Source of the DNA: UBA1046 sp050945515
GTDB taxonomy: Bacteria; Bacillota; Clostridia; Saccharofermentanales; DTU023
DNA: 64,000 bases
NCBI GenBank assembly: GCA_050945515.1
Contig: JBMNTB010000008.1
Location: forward strand, 1-64,000
Reading direction: 5' to 3'
The position numbers and the translations under genes are program-made. Shown here in pieces: positions 16,329-27,300 of this stretch (position 1 is its first letter; every line of letters starts with the position of its first letter). Below the pieces are notes generated by a model. That model made no database searches. It was not told the origin of the DNA and saw only the letters and a program-made list of their open reading frames with translations.

Positions 16329-18005
16329 TCACTTCACGGCCAGGTCGTTCCGGTTCTCTGCCGCATACCGTTTTATTTTCATGGATGAGGTCTTTGTAAA
16401 TTCCCGCTCCCGCAGGTTGACCACCTGCAGCTGCTGATAGGCTGGCAGCGTCGAGTTGAGGCGGTCAATCTCATGCTGCAGCGCTCCCAAAACTTCGTAG
16501 TCCTCCATATGCTCAGTCAGTTTAGCATCCGGATATATACTGACAGCCGGCTGGACGTCATCCGCATCCCCACCGGACACAATGCCGTATACCAGTGCAT
16601 CCTTGACCATGGGAATGGTCAGCACCATCTCTTCCAGCTTCTCCGGCGAGATCTTTTTCCCGTTTTTCAAAACAATCAGATTTTTAGTCCGGCCGGTAAT
16701 GAACAGGTGTCCGCGGGCATTTCTTGCCCCCAGGTCGCCGGTGCGGAACCAGCCGTCCTGCAAAACGGCTGCCGTGGCCTCCGGATCCTTGTAGTAGCCG
16801 CCCATGACGCTAGGCCCCCGCACCAGGATCTCTCCGTCCACCAGCTTCATCTCGTATCCCGGCAGCAGCACCCCCACCGACTCCAGATCCCAGGACAGAT
16901 TCCGATTGACCGAAATTAGTGGCGAGCACTCAGTAATGCCGTACCCTTGAAGCACCAGCACACCCAATGCTTCTAGCTGGCGGGAGATATCAGTATTCAT
17001 ATGGGCACCGCCACAGACAATCAGGCGTATGTGACCAAAGTATTGGTCCCGAATCTGCTTACGTTCCCTCTGACCAACCGTGAGCCTGAACCGCCGAAAC
17101 ATAAAGAATCGTTTGAGCAACCGATTAACCTTTTCTTCGCACCCAGCGCGCCTAATCTGTGCCCAGACTGTGTTATAAAGGGCTTCAACCATCAGAGGTA
17201 CCGCAATCACAGTCTCGGATTCTGACAGCGTCAGGTCGCGCAGCATGGTGGCTAGACTGCCATTGATGGTCAGTCGCGCGCCCTTGAGCAGAGAACAGAT
17301 TACACCGCAATTGAGCCCGTAGGCGTGAAAGAACGGGAGCCCCACGAAAATCGACTGCCCTAAGTCCACAGTGGCTACAGCGGCACCCGCGTTTTGCAGC
17401 AGATTTCTGTGCGTCAGCACCACTCCCTTTGGATCCGCGGTTGTCCCGGAAGTGAATATGAGTACAGCAGGCTGCTCTGGCATCAGCGCCGGCGTCTCTG
17501 TCTCCTTTATCTCTATACCCTCGCGGTATAACGCGCCAAACGTGCCGCCCACTGAGGTGTCGCTTTCCGGGGCAGTAAGGGAAAATATACACTGTATATC
17601 AGCATTCTGCCCCAGCATAGGCATACAGATCGGCAGTAGGCTGGGGGAGGCAAAGACCACTTGCGCATCTGCCTGCTTGATCATACTGCGAATGGTATTA
17701 TCATTTTGTTCAATGTCCACACAGATAGCCACACCACCGCTTGACACGACGGCAAAGAAAAGCACGATCCACTCATAGCTGTTCTCCCCGACGATGGCCA
17801 CTCGTTTCGCGGCCAGAGAGTGGGCGTTTAGCGCGCGCCTTAGTACCGCCACATCGTCACAGAGTGTTCGATAGGAATGACTCCGCATCTGCCCGTTTTC
17901 ATCCGCATAGCAGATGGCCGGGCGGTCTCCGAATGCGGAGATCCCCTGTAAAAAGTCTGTAAAAGTGTCGTAGTATACAGTTGGATTCCAACGGTGGGTT
18001 TTCAT
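16329..18005 (-). CDS. Acyl-AMP ligase / acyl-ACP synthetase
   Basis: 558-residue ANL-superfamily enzyme, likely activating a fatty acid as acyl-AMP and loading it on the adjacent ACP to start lipopeptide synthesis. Seen: A3 P-loop FTSGTTADPKGVVLTHRN, A5 GYGITECSPL, A7 GWFRTGDLG, A8 GRTKNLIVLKNGKKISPEKLE and a C-terminal catalytic lysine in KTSSMKIKR. It resembles long-chain acyl-CoA ligases; the ACP directly downstream favours acyl-ACP rather than acyl-CoA as product (inference). The ATG at 18005 overlaps the regulator stop as ATGA. Confidence 0.85.
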   Translation of the reverse strand: MKTHRWNPTVYYDTFTDFLQGISAFGDRPAICYADENGQMRSHSYRTLCDDVAVLRRALNAHSLAAKRVAIVGENSYEWIVLFFAVVSSGGVAICVDIEQNDNTIRSMIKQADAQVVFASPSLLPICMPMLGQNADIQCIFSLTAPESDTSVGGTFGALYREGIEIKETETPALMPEQPAVLIFTSGTTADPKGVVLTHRNLLQNAGAAVATVDLGQSIFVGLPFFHAYGLNCGVICSLLKGARLTINGSLATMLRDLTLSESETVIAVPLMVEALYNTVWAQIRRAGCEEKVNRLLKRFFMFRRFRLTVGQRERKQIRDQYFGHIRLIVCGGAHMNTDISRQLEALGVLVLQGYGITECSPLISVNRNLSWDLESVGVLLPGYEMKLVDGEILVRGPSVMGGYYKDPEATAAVLQDGWFRTGDLGARNARGHLFITGRTKNLIVLKNGKKISPEKLEEMVLTIPMVKDALVYGIVSGGDADDVQPAVSIYPDAKLTEHMEDYEVLGALQHEIDRLNSTLPAYQQLQVVNLREREFTKTSSMKIKRYAAENRNDLAVK

Positions 18006-19465
18006 AGTTTAAAGATCCTTTCCGCAAATAACTCTGTTCGCTCGGTCAACGCGATCTCCTCTTTTGGCAATTTCGGGATCAGCGTGAGGAAGACGTCGAC
18101 CATAGCACCGTCAAATTGGATATCCTTGTTATCCCTTAACTGTTTGGCGGCCTCTTCAAAGGTCATCTTAGACCTGTAGCGGCGGGTAGACGTCATGGCG
18201 TCAAATGCATCGGCAATGGAAATGATCCGCGACTCCTCCGGGATTTCCTCTCCGATCAGGCCATCGGGGTAGCCACCGCCGCCATATCGCTCATGGTGGC
18301 TCCGCACAATGGGCACAATCTCACGAAAATGTGTAATCGCCGACAAAATGGAGCAGCCATACTGCGGATGCTTACGAATGACGTCGAGTTCCTCATTGGT
18401 CAGTCGACGCTCAGCCAGTAGGATTTCATCAGGCACCGCCATTTTCCCTATGTCATGTAACAGGCCAGCCAGCTGCACTCGCTCACAGAATCGCTCTTCC
18501 TTCCCCAGCGCAACTGCTAATTGGATAGCGTAATAGGCAACGCGGTCGGAATGACCGCGGGTGTAAATGTCCTTCGCGTCGACCATGAGACGCAGCGCCT
18601 GGATTACCTCGAGGTAACCCGTCTTGACTCGTGTCATCAGAGCGTTGTTTTCCAGCGCCGACGCGCACTGACGGGAAAAGATCTCGAAGAGTCGCTCCTG
18701 ATAAAACCCCGGCTTATTCTGCGTTTCCAGAGCGAGAACGCCAACGGCATTGCCGTCGGTATCCTGGAGCAGCGTCCGCATGCATAGCTTTTTCTCTTCC
18801 ATGTCCTCAATCTGCCCCAGTAACTGCTGCGGCGTCGTGCCGTCTAGTGCTTCAAATTTCTTTCCGAAGGCGTAACGCAAAAGCTTCCGCGGTGCCGCCT
18901 CCGACCAAGCCGCCAAAAAACCACTTGTACAGGTCCAAAGTCGTTTGGCAATCTTCAGGATAGGCGGCGCTTCCAAAGCATCGACCGTACGGAAGCTGTA
19001 GATCTCAGGTAGCGCGTTTGCCAACTCGGCCAGGCTTTTCTGATAAGCTTTGATAGTACGCATGTGATCAATGGATTTGATGCACGATTCCACCAGAAGC
19101 TCCAGCTGGTCAAAGCGGTCACTCTTTTCATAATAGCCCTGAATGTCCAGAGCGCGTATGGTGCGGATAGGTGGAACCATACTCTTATGCCCGGTAAGAA
19201 GAATTATGAACAGATCCTGATTAAAGGTGCGTATCTGCTCTACCACTTGATCTCCGCAGATAGGCGTCATCAGGAAGTCCAGAAGTAGAATGTCATAGTT
19301 GCCGACCCGTATACGTTCGATGGCAGCATAGGGATCGTTTTCAATATCAACACGATAGCCGAGCGGTTGAAAATAAGACTGAATGGTCTCGGTCATGATA
19401 GGGTCATCGTCCAACGTCAAAATCGAGTATTTATTTTCATCTGCCCTATATCGTTTTTTTCTCAT
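18002..19465 (-). CDS. Response regulator with HD-GYP c-di-GMP phosphodiesterase output
   Basis: 487 residues. The receiver domain (~10-125) has the acidic pair in TLDDDP, phospho-acceptor Asp in LLLDFLM, LLTGHK and the conserved Lys (YEKSD). A GAF-like middle region follows (~150-290). The C-terminal HD-GYP domain (~300-470) has RGHSDRVAYYA, LLHDIGKMAVPDEI, RKHPQYG and HHERYGGGGYPDG, with both HD and GYP intact, so it should hydrolyse c-di-GMP when phosphorylated. The ATG at 19465 has GGGGAGGT 10 nt upstream and overlaps the kinase stop as ATGA; the ATG at 19486 would translate the ribosome site. Having no DNA-binding domain, its output is enzymatic. Confidence 0.92.
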   Translation of the reverse strand: MRKKRYRADENKYSILTLDDDPIMTETIQSYFQPLGYRVDIENDPYAAIERIRVGNYDILLLDFLMTPICGDQVVEQIRTFNQDLFIILLTGHKSMVPPIRTIRALDIQGYYEKSDRFDQLELLVESCIKSIDHMRTIKAYQKSLAELANALPEIYSFRTVDALEAPPILKIAKRLWTCTSGFLAAWSEAAPRKLLRYAFGKKFEALDGTTPQQLLGQIEDMEEKKLCMRTLLQDTDGNAVGVLALETQNKPGFYQERLFEIFSRQCASALENNALMTRVKTGYLEVIQALRLMVDAKDIYTRGHSDRVAYYAIQLAVALGKEERFCERVQLAGLLHDIGKMAVPDEILLAERRLTNEELDVIRKHPQYGCSILSAITHFREIVPIVRSHHERYGGGGYPDGLIGEEIPEESRIISIADAFDAMTSTRRYRSKMTFEEAAKQLRDNKDIQFDGAMVDVFLTLIPKLPKEEIALTERTELFAERIFKL

Positions 19466-21351
19466 GTTCTTGTTACCTCCCCGCATTCAATGCGTGAAAT
19501 AGAGACCATTTCCAAAGGGATGGAAAACCCAAATATAGCTCCTCCACCAGGGTTGTCTTTAGCCCACATGAAACCGCCGAACTTCCCCCGCACAATCGAG
19601 TTGGATATAAACAATCCTAAGCCTGTCCCCTTGGTGCCTTTGCTGGTAATCATCTCGCGGAACAGCCGATCGCGCACCCGCGCGTCAATCCCACTGCCTG
19701 TATCCTTCACATATATGCTGAGATGTGTCTCATCTTCTTCGACCCCGATGTATATTTCTTTCATTTCTGAGTCCCTCTCTGCGTAAATAGCGTTCCCCAC
19801 CAAATTATTGATCACCTGAATCAGATTATTGATATCTCCGGTGAGTATGATACGCTCCTGGGGGTCGTATTCCAAAATTAGCTTGCAGCCGCTGGTCATC
19901 AACTCGTGCCGCATGAGTAGTGCCGTGCGCCTTATGAGCTCATCGAGGGTAAATTCACGCTTCTCTAAGTTGTCCAGATGGGTGGTCTGATCCTTGATCG
20001 CTGTGATAATATCAGACATATATGAACAGGAAGTACTGATCTTGCCCAGCCACTCGTCGATCTCCTCATATATCTCAAGGTAGTCCTCCAGGACAACCTC
20101 CTCATCTCCCAGGGATTCCCGCGCCTCCTGCACCAGCCTACTGGTGGCCGCGGTGCAACCCGCAATGCTCATGATCGGCGTCTTCAGGTTATGGGCCAGA
20201 CCACCCACCATTTGCCCCAAAAAGGCTAGTCGATCCTGTTCCATCATGCGCGTCTGACTCTCATGCAACTGTTGCATGCCCTTTTTGACTTGCGAGATGT
20301 CCTTGAAGACTACCACAAACCCGGATATCTTGCCATCAATTTCCAAAGGTGTAATATCTACCATGTAGTAATATTTTTTGCTCGACTCACCGTCCTTCTC
20401 GGGCACTATCATCGCCTGCTCATAGGTGAGCGGAACTTGGCTCTCCGCGCAGGATTGCACTGCTGAGATCAAAATATAGAGTGCCGACTGCCCGTCATTA
20501 TCTTTTTCGTCGATGCAGTCTTTCAGGTACTTATTGGTAGTGATCCCGTAGAATTGCCCGAACACAGTCCGAAAGCGCTGGTTTTCATTTACCACAAGGC
20601 CAGATTCGTTGAGCACCAGATATCCGTCCGAGATCCAGTCCAAAATATGCTGTGTGGCCACTGGAACAATATCCAGCAGATGAAGTCGGTAAATGGCTAT
20701 AAACGTGCAGATCAACGTCGCGGTAAAGCTGAGAGGCGTGGCAAAAATAGAGAGGTCTGCAATCCCGAAAGTAGCCACCATACTGACCACTAGCGGCACC
20801 AGCTCCCCCAGCACCAGCATGGTGACCTGCATCCTATAGAGTCGGTTACGGCTCTTGACGCCGAAGCGAATGAGCAGGATAGTAGCTACAATCAGGCAAA
20901 TATAGGTATAGGCACCCGAGATGAGCATATACGGTCCAAATACCAGTTCGCTGCGTACCACGGCAAACACGCGGTAATGCAAGTGATGAAGAGGGTTAGT
21001 CCAAACTATGATATTGGTGATAATCGGGATAATGAGTAGCAGAAACCAGCGCCTCGGCATTTGCACCTTGCCAGTGATAAATGCGAGGGCGATCAACAGC
21101 ATGATGACCGGAGTAAAAGCACCACCGATATAGCTCAGGGAATCCAACACAAACAGCGCCTTCATGTCCACCGGGTCGACAAAAGCGATGCCAAGCATGG
21201 CAAGTAGCCAAACGAGAAAGACCACACAAAGCCAAACGTAAAGCTTCTGAATCAACTGTTGACGCTTAGTGGAAAACAGATTCCAAATGAGGAATATGGT
21301 GCAGATCAAAATGAGCCATAAGATCATAATAATTTCAAAGTTGCTGATCAC
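19462..21351 (-). CDS. Sensor histidine kinase with N-terminal multi-TM sensor and PAS
   Basis: 629 residues. The N-terminal ~225 residues form about seven transmembrane helices like the His_kinase_N_7TM sensor module, whose ligands are mostly unknown. A PAS domain follows (~235-360, HILDWISDGYLVLNESG), then HisKA with the phospho-acceptor His in GGLAHNLKTPI, and an HATPase domain with N box NLVGNAIYA, DTGSGID and GTGLGLFIS. It should phosphorylate the HD-GYP regulator encoded next to it (ATGA overlap). The NRPS stop is only 47 bp upstream, so kinase and synthetase are on one transcript; the membrane sensor might detect the NRPS product (inference). Confidence 0.92.
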   Translation of the reverse strand: MISNFEIIMILWLILICTIFLIWNLFSTKRQQLIQKLYVWLCVVFLVWLLAMLGIAFVDPVDMKALFVLDSLSYIGGAFTPVIMLLIALAFITGKVQMPRRWFLLLIIPIITNIIVWTNPLHHLHYRVFAVVRSELVFGPYMLISGAYTYICLIVATILLIRFGVKSRNRLYRMQVTMLVLGELVPLVVSMVATFGIADLSIFATPLSFTATLICTFIAIYRLHLLDIVPVATQHILDWISDGYLVLNESGLVVNENQRFRTVFGQFYGITTNKYLKDCIDEKDNDGQSALYILISAVQSCAESQVPLTYEQAMIVPEKDGESSKKYYYMVDITPLEIDGKISGFVVVFKDISQVKKGMQQLHESQTRMMEQDRLAFLGQMVGGLAHNLKTPIMSIAGCTAATSRLVQEARESLGDEEVVLEDYLEIYEEIDEWLGKISTSCSYMSDIITAIKDQTTHLDNLEKREFTLDELIRRTALLMRHELMTSGCKLILEYDPQERIILTGDINNLIQVINNLVGNAIYAERDSEMKEIYIGVEEDETHLSIYVKDTGSGIDARVRDRLFREMITSKGTKGTGLGLFISNSIVRGKFGGFMWAKDNPGGGAIFGFSIPLEMVSISRIECGEVTRT

Positions 21352-21398
21352 CTTTCTCCCTCCTCTACCATCTTTCTCCTTCCTCCGATGTTGTAAGA

Positions 21399-24300
21399 TC
21401 AGATAAACGCATCCAGCACCCGGCGCACGTCTGTGTCCGGCCAGTGAAAGCCAGCTGCGGCCATACTGCTTTGAGTAAGTGTCGTGGATACCGTAATGGA
21501 GGCTACATCACTCTGAAACTGGTTCCACAGTTCGACAACCGCGTCAACTTCAGGGGATGTGCCATCGGCGACCCGCTTGGAGAGCAAGGTGGCAAACTCC
21601 GACTCGGACAGAATCTGCAATCCCGTGATTACCTTGGCAAGGGTCTCTCCCATAGGGGCAGGGTTGGGTTCAATGATATGGCTCACGGTGTGCGGGGTGT
21701 GGCGGAGAACTACAATGGCCTCGGCACAGATGTCCACCGGCGTTAATTCCAGCGGCATCATCGCCATAACATCCGGCAGTGCGCCCAGCACCGAAATACC
21801 ACGTACCGCGCGATAGAAAGCATTAGACGCCTGGTTCCGCTGGAATACACCGTCCGACGCACGGCCCACAAGGCGTCCGATCCGGAAAATTCGGGCGCAT
21901 AGCCCCTGCTCAATCGCTCGACATACCTCCTGTTCGGCCAAAAACTTGCTCCTGGTATAGAAGTTGTCTGCCCAATTCTGCCCTATGTCTAAATCGTTTT
22001 CAGTGAAGATACAGGTACGCTGCGGCATCGCCTGCAGATGGGATCCACTGACACTGATTGTGGAGATGTGATAGAGAGCAGCGTTTGCCCGGCGGGTAAA
22101 GTCGGTCACCTGTTTTGTCCCCTCCAGATTTGTGGCAAGAAGGGCATCGTCGGCCGCATAGTGGCGTACGTCGGCCGCAGCGTGGAAAACCGCATTCACC
22201 TGCGCTTGGAGCGCTGTGTACTGCACAGCCGGGAGACCCAGGTTCGGCTGCGTGATATCCCCTTCCAGAATCTCTATCCGCGTGCCCTTGCGTTTTGTCC
22301 AACCGTTCCCGAAATACCAGGAGAGAGTCTCCCAGAGACGGTCGGGGCGCCCGCCGCGCAAAAGACAGATCACCTTTTCAGCCCCATGCTCCAGCAAGCT
22401 ACGCAACAGATGCGCACCCAGAAATCCGGTCGCGCCGGTCAGCAGAACGGTGGTCAGCGCTGGTTGGATTTGATTTGCCATCTGCGGCACCTGCGCTGTG
22501 ACATTCAGCACTTCCATAGGAGGCGCAGACGGCATCTGCGCGGGATCCGCCGCCAATGGCGAAGAGGATGCATAAGCCGAGAGCATCAGCGCCTGCTTCT
22601 GCGCGGTCGGTACACGATAAAAGTCGGCCAGCGTCATGCTGATCCCACGGTTAAAGTATTCGCTCAAAACACTCAGCGCCGAGAGCGAAGTGCCGCCCTG
22701 TTCAAAGAAAGAAACCTCCGCGCTGAGATTTTGATTTTTCAGGATGGTCCTCCAGATCGCCAGCAATTCCTCGGCGTTCATCACCTGCGCTACGCCCGGT
22801 TTGGTACCTGATGTTGCCGTAGGTAGCGGTACCGAAGGCTGGGGCGAAACGTGCCCAGTCTCACAATTCGGCTCCGCCTCGAGGACGGGGATGGAACTGT
22901 GTTCCAAGGCGGACTTGTCCTCTTCTTCGGACACGGTCTCTGCCACAGAAGTGACCGATGAGCGACTCTGATCAAGGATAGGTGTGCTCGGCGGCGCCGC
23001 GTTGTCCGGTTCCAAGAACATGTCCCTAATGGCGAGCATGTCCAGCTTTCCGCTGGCATTATAGGGCAACTGACGCAGAACAAGAATTCGGGACGGGATC
23101 ATATAAGAAGGCAGACTTCGTTCCAGCTCCTGCTTGAGCGAAGGCGATTGCAGGGTCTCCGGTGTAACAACGGCATACAGCGTCGTGGAACCGTCCGGGT
23201 TGCTTACCGGGACTGCGACCGCCTGTTCAGCGCCCGCATTCAGTAGAGCCTCGGTAATTTCAACCAATTCGACGCGATTACCGTTGATTTTGATCTGCCC
23301 GTCGGTCCGTCCGAAACACTCGATCCGTCCGTCACTGCGCAGCCGGCCGATGTCGCCGCTGCGGTACATTTTTTCACCGGGGAAAAAGGGATCGGGCAGG
23401 AACACGGCCTGGGTCAGGTCGGGACGGGCAACATACCCGTCGGCGAGACAGCGGCCTGCCACATAGAGTTCCCCGCGCACAGTGGGCAAGACCGGACGTA
23501 GCTCCTGATCCAGCACATAGATGCGGCAGTTGTCCAGCGGCGTCCCAATGGTCACAGGCTCCCCCGCTGACAATTCCTCCGCCGTCACATAGACCGCCGT
23601 TTCGGTGGGCCCGTACATGTTGATCAGACGTCCGGCACAGGACGCTTTGAACTTGGCCACAAGGGAGGCGGTAACCATTTCACCCGCCACAATCGTAAAG
23701 GACAGCAAGGCGATGGACTGGGCAAAGGCGTTATTACTCAGGCACATTTGCAGACGGCTGGGTGTAAACTGCGCGATACGGGGCTGATGAGCGCGGATCA
23801 GTTCGGCTAGCCGCCACGGCAGGAGCATCTCCTCTTCGTCTGCCAGCACGACAGCAAAGCCCTGGGCCAGCGCTAACAACGTCTCGGTAATAAAGATGTC
23901 AAAGGTGACGTTAGTGATACAAAGGACCGGCCCCTCTTCCCCCTTCATCCAAACACGCATACTCTCCAGCAGATTGGCCAGCGCACGGTGGGGAATTTGT
24001 ACCCCCTTCGGTTTCCCGGTCGAGCCCGAGGTAAACAATATATACATCGGGGCTGTCCCCGGCGGGATATGCGTCTGCGCGATGGGATCCGCCGGCTCAC
24101 TGGTACGCACAACAGGGCGCACACACGCCTCCTCCGGCAGTTCCGCCGCTGTCTGGTCGTCGCAGAGAATCACCCTCACATCGGCGGTTTCCAGCATATA
24201 GGCTATGCGGGCAGGCGGGTAATCCGATAGGAAAGGAACATAGACCGCACCGGCCTTCAAGATGCCAAGGAGAGCAGCGAGCAGCGTGGGAGAGCGCCGA

Positions 24301-27300
24301 CAGGCCAGACCCACCCGGTCGCCCGGGCAGACCCCATGCCGCACCAGAAGCCCCGCCAGTAGGCAGGCCTGCTCCTCCAGTTCGCCATAGGTGACCACTT
24401 GGTCGTGCCAGATCACCGCCGCGGCCTGTGGGTGATCCTGCGCCTCCTCCTCGATGGTGCAGTGGACAGGCAGGTCGAGATAAGGGACCACGCGGCGATT
24501 CGGTTGGTCAAAGAACCGCCGTTGATCCGCAGGCGCCAGGAAACGCAGCTCCTGCACAGTTGCCGGCGGTCGGTCAGAAACCAGCTGCCGCAGCAGATAG
24601 GCAAAGCAACGGCCGAAAAAGGCGATGGTCTCCCGCTCAAACAGACTTGAAGCATATTCTATAAAGAACTGATAGCACTCGTCCTGCTTGACAGCTTCTA
24701 CACTTAAATCCATTTTGGCCGTCTTGGTCGAGATGGGCAGGTACTGCAGGTCGATATCATCCAACCTGAACCCCGCGGTATCCAACGGGCGTACTTGAAA
24801 CAGTACCTGATAAAGCGGGTTCTGTGCCGTAGTGCGCGGGAAGTTATGAAGGGACAGGATCTGCTCCAGCGGATAATCCGCATGGTCGATCATGCCCAGT
24901 GTGCCGGCCTTCACCTGTTCAAAATAGGTGTGCAGATCGCCTGCCGGCCGCAAGCGCAGCGGCATGGTGCCCATCAGCGGCCCGCAAATATTGCGCAGCT
25001 CCGGCCGCGTACGGTAGGAGATCGGCGTGCCGATTACCACATCTTCCTGCCCGGACAGCTTGGCCAGCAGCAGGCCAAACGTGCCCGCCAGGAACATATA
25101 GGCGGTGAGCTCCCGCATCTCACAATAGCGATCGATTGCGCGGCTGACATCCTCCGAGAGGGTCAACCGCTCGCTGTCACCGCAAAAATCGAATACAGAC
25201 GGTCGCGGACGGTCCAGCGGCAGCTCCAATGTGCCGGAATAGCCCTCCAGTTCCCGTCTCCAAAAGTCTTTGTTCTCTTCCTCCTCCGGGGGAGTATGCT
25301 CATCGCGGTACCAGGCGTAGTCCAAATAGGACAAATGGGCCGACGGAATCTCTCCCCGATAATAGGTGCTGAGCCGGTCGAGCAGCAGCGGCGTGCTGAC
25401 GCCGTCCGCTATTATATGATGTAGATCCACCAGAAGATACCAGCGTTCTTCCTCGTCCTGCCAAAGCGCAGCACGTATCAGTGGTGCGCGGGACAGATCA
25501 AATGGTTGCAAAAATTGTGCGAACGCCTCCCCGCTATCGGACGCAGTGAGCACTGGCAGCTCAAACTCCGCCTCTTCGGCTACACAGGCCACAACCTCCC
25601 CCTCCTGGGGGACAAAAGCGGTGCGAAACATAACGTCGTCCCGTATCATGGCACGAAACGCATGGGTAAGCCGCGCCGCATCCGGCCGCTCACTCATGAG
25701 AAACGCGCCGGGCATGTGATAGGCAAAACCGCTGGAATCCATGTGGGACTGCACATAAATGCTCTTTTGCATAGCGGAGAGCGGGTAAGTCGAGCGGGCG
25801 GGCGCAGCGGAAATGGTCTCGGTCGTTGTCTCGGCCTGTCCCAGCGAGAGGAATTCCTCCAGACGCTGTACCGTTCGGCAAGCATACAGATCGGAGACCA
25901 ACAGCCGCACGCCGAAGCGCTCCTCGATTAGGCCAAGGGTCTCCATCGCGTTCAGCGAATTACCTCCGCAGAGGAAGTAGTCACTGTCAACACGCAAATT
26001 CGGTTTTTTCAAAACGGTCTGGAACACAGTAAGCAGCCGGGCCTGCCGTTCATTCTCCACCGGCCGCTGGCCCTCCTCTTGTGACGGTAACGGCAGCAGG
26101 TGTTCCTCCACCTTCCCATTTGCCGAAAGGGGGATGGACTCAACTTGTAAAATATTGGTGGGAATCATGTAGCGCGGCAGATGGGCGGCGGCATAGGTCA
26201 GCAACTCGACCTCGGGGATGTGGTGGTCTGCCACATAGTAACCCACCAGCATATGGCTGTCATCCCGCTCCCAAACACGAACCACCGCATCGGTGACCTC
26301 CGGATGGCCGCGCAAGCAGACCGCGATTTCCTGCGGATCTACCCGCATCCCGCGCAACTTTACCTGCCGGTCGCACCGGCCGGCCAGCAGCAACTCCCCA
26401 TCTTCAGTCCAACAGGCAAGATCGCCGGTCTTATAGAGGGTCTCCCCCATTTCAAATGGGCTGGGGAGGAAACTGGCCTCTGTCAACTCGGGCGCATTGC
26501 GGTAGCCGCGCCCAACGCAGATGCCACCCACATACAGTTCTCCATAGACATGTACGGGCAACGGCTGAAGTTCATTGTCCAAAACATAAAGATGGCAGTT
26601 CTCCATCGGGCGGCCGATGGTAATCCGCTCGGCACAGTCAACCCGCGCACAGCTAACCGCCACTGTCGTCTCCGCCGGGCCGTACTGATTATAGATACGC
26701 GCATCGGTGTAGCCTTTCAATCGCTGCAATAGCTCACCGGTCAATACCTCGCCGCCGCAGACGATACTCTCCAGTCTGCGCAACGCCTTGGTAAATTCCG
26801 CATTCTGCATCAGCGCAGATAGGCGTGACGGCGTCGTTGACAGGAAGCCGACACCATACTCCCAGATCAGGCGCGCCAAAGCAGTCGGATTTTCCTGCTG
26901 CGGCTCATCCGTCAGCAGGACGGTACGCCCGCACAGAAGAGCTACCACACTCTCCAGCAGGAAGGCGTCAAATCCCACGTTGCATAGCGAGAGTACCGCG
27001 CCCCCCTTGCTATAGATAGGGCGCATGGTCATTGCGAGATTGAGCAGGCTCTTCTGCCGAATTTCCACACCCTTCGGCTGTCCGGTACTGCCAGATGTGT
27101 AAACAACATAGGCCAGGTCGTCCGGATGGCCGCGCCGAACGGGCGCCGAATCGTATGGCAGGGAATCATAGTCCAGGAACGGAATATCGAGCGCACCCAG
27201 AGGTTGAGTGAGCTCCGGGATGGAAAGTAGCCGTGCCGCACCGCTCTGTTGAAGGATGTTCAGGATGCGCTGGGTAGGCAGATCAAGCGGTAGGAGCAGC

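Noticed and set aside
22038..22811. Long plus-strand frame (257 codons) antisense to the NRPS, with many similar ones to 28517
   Set aside because: GC-rich codon bias of the NRPS keeps antisense frames open; the peptides are Arg/Gln/His-rich, have no ribosome sites and match no family.
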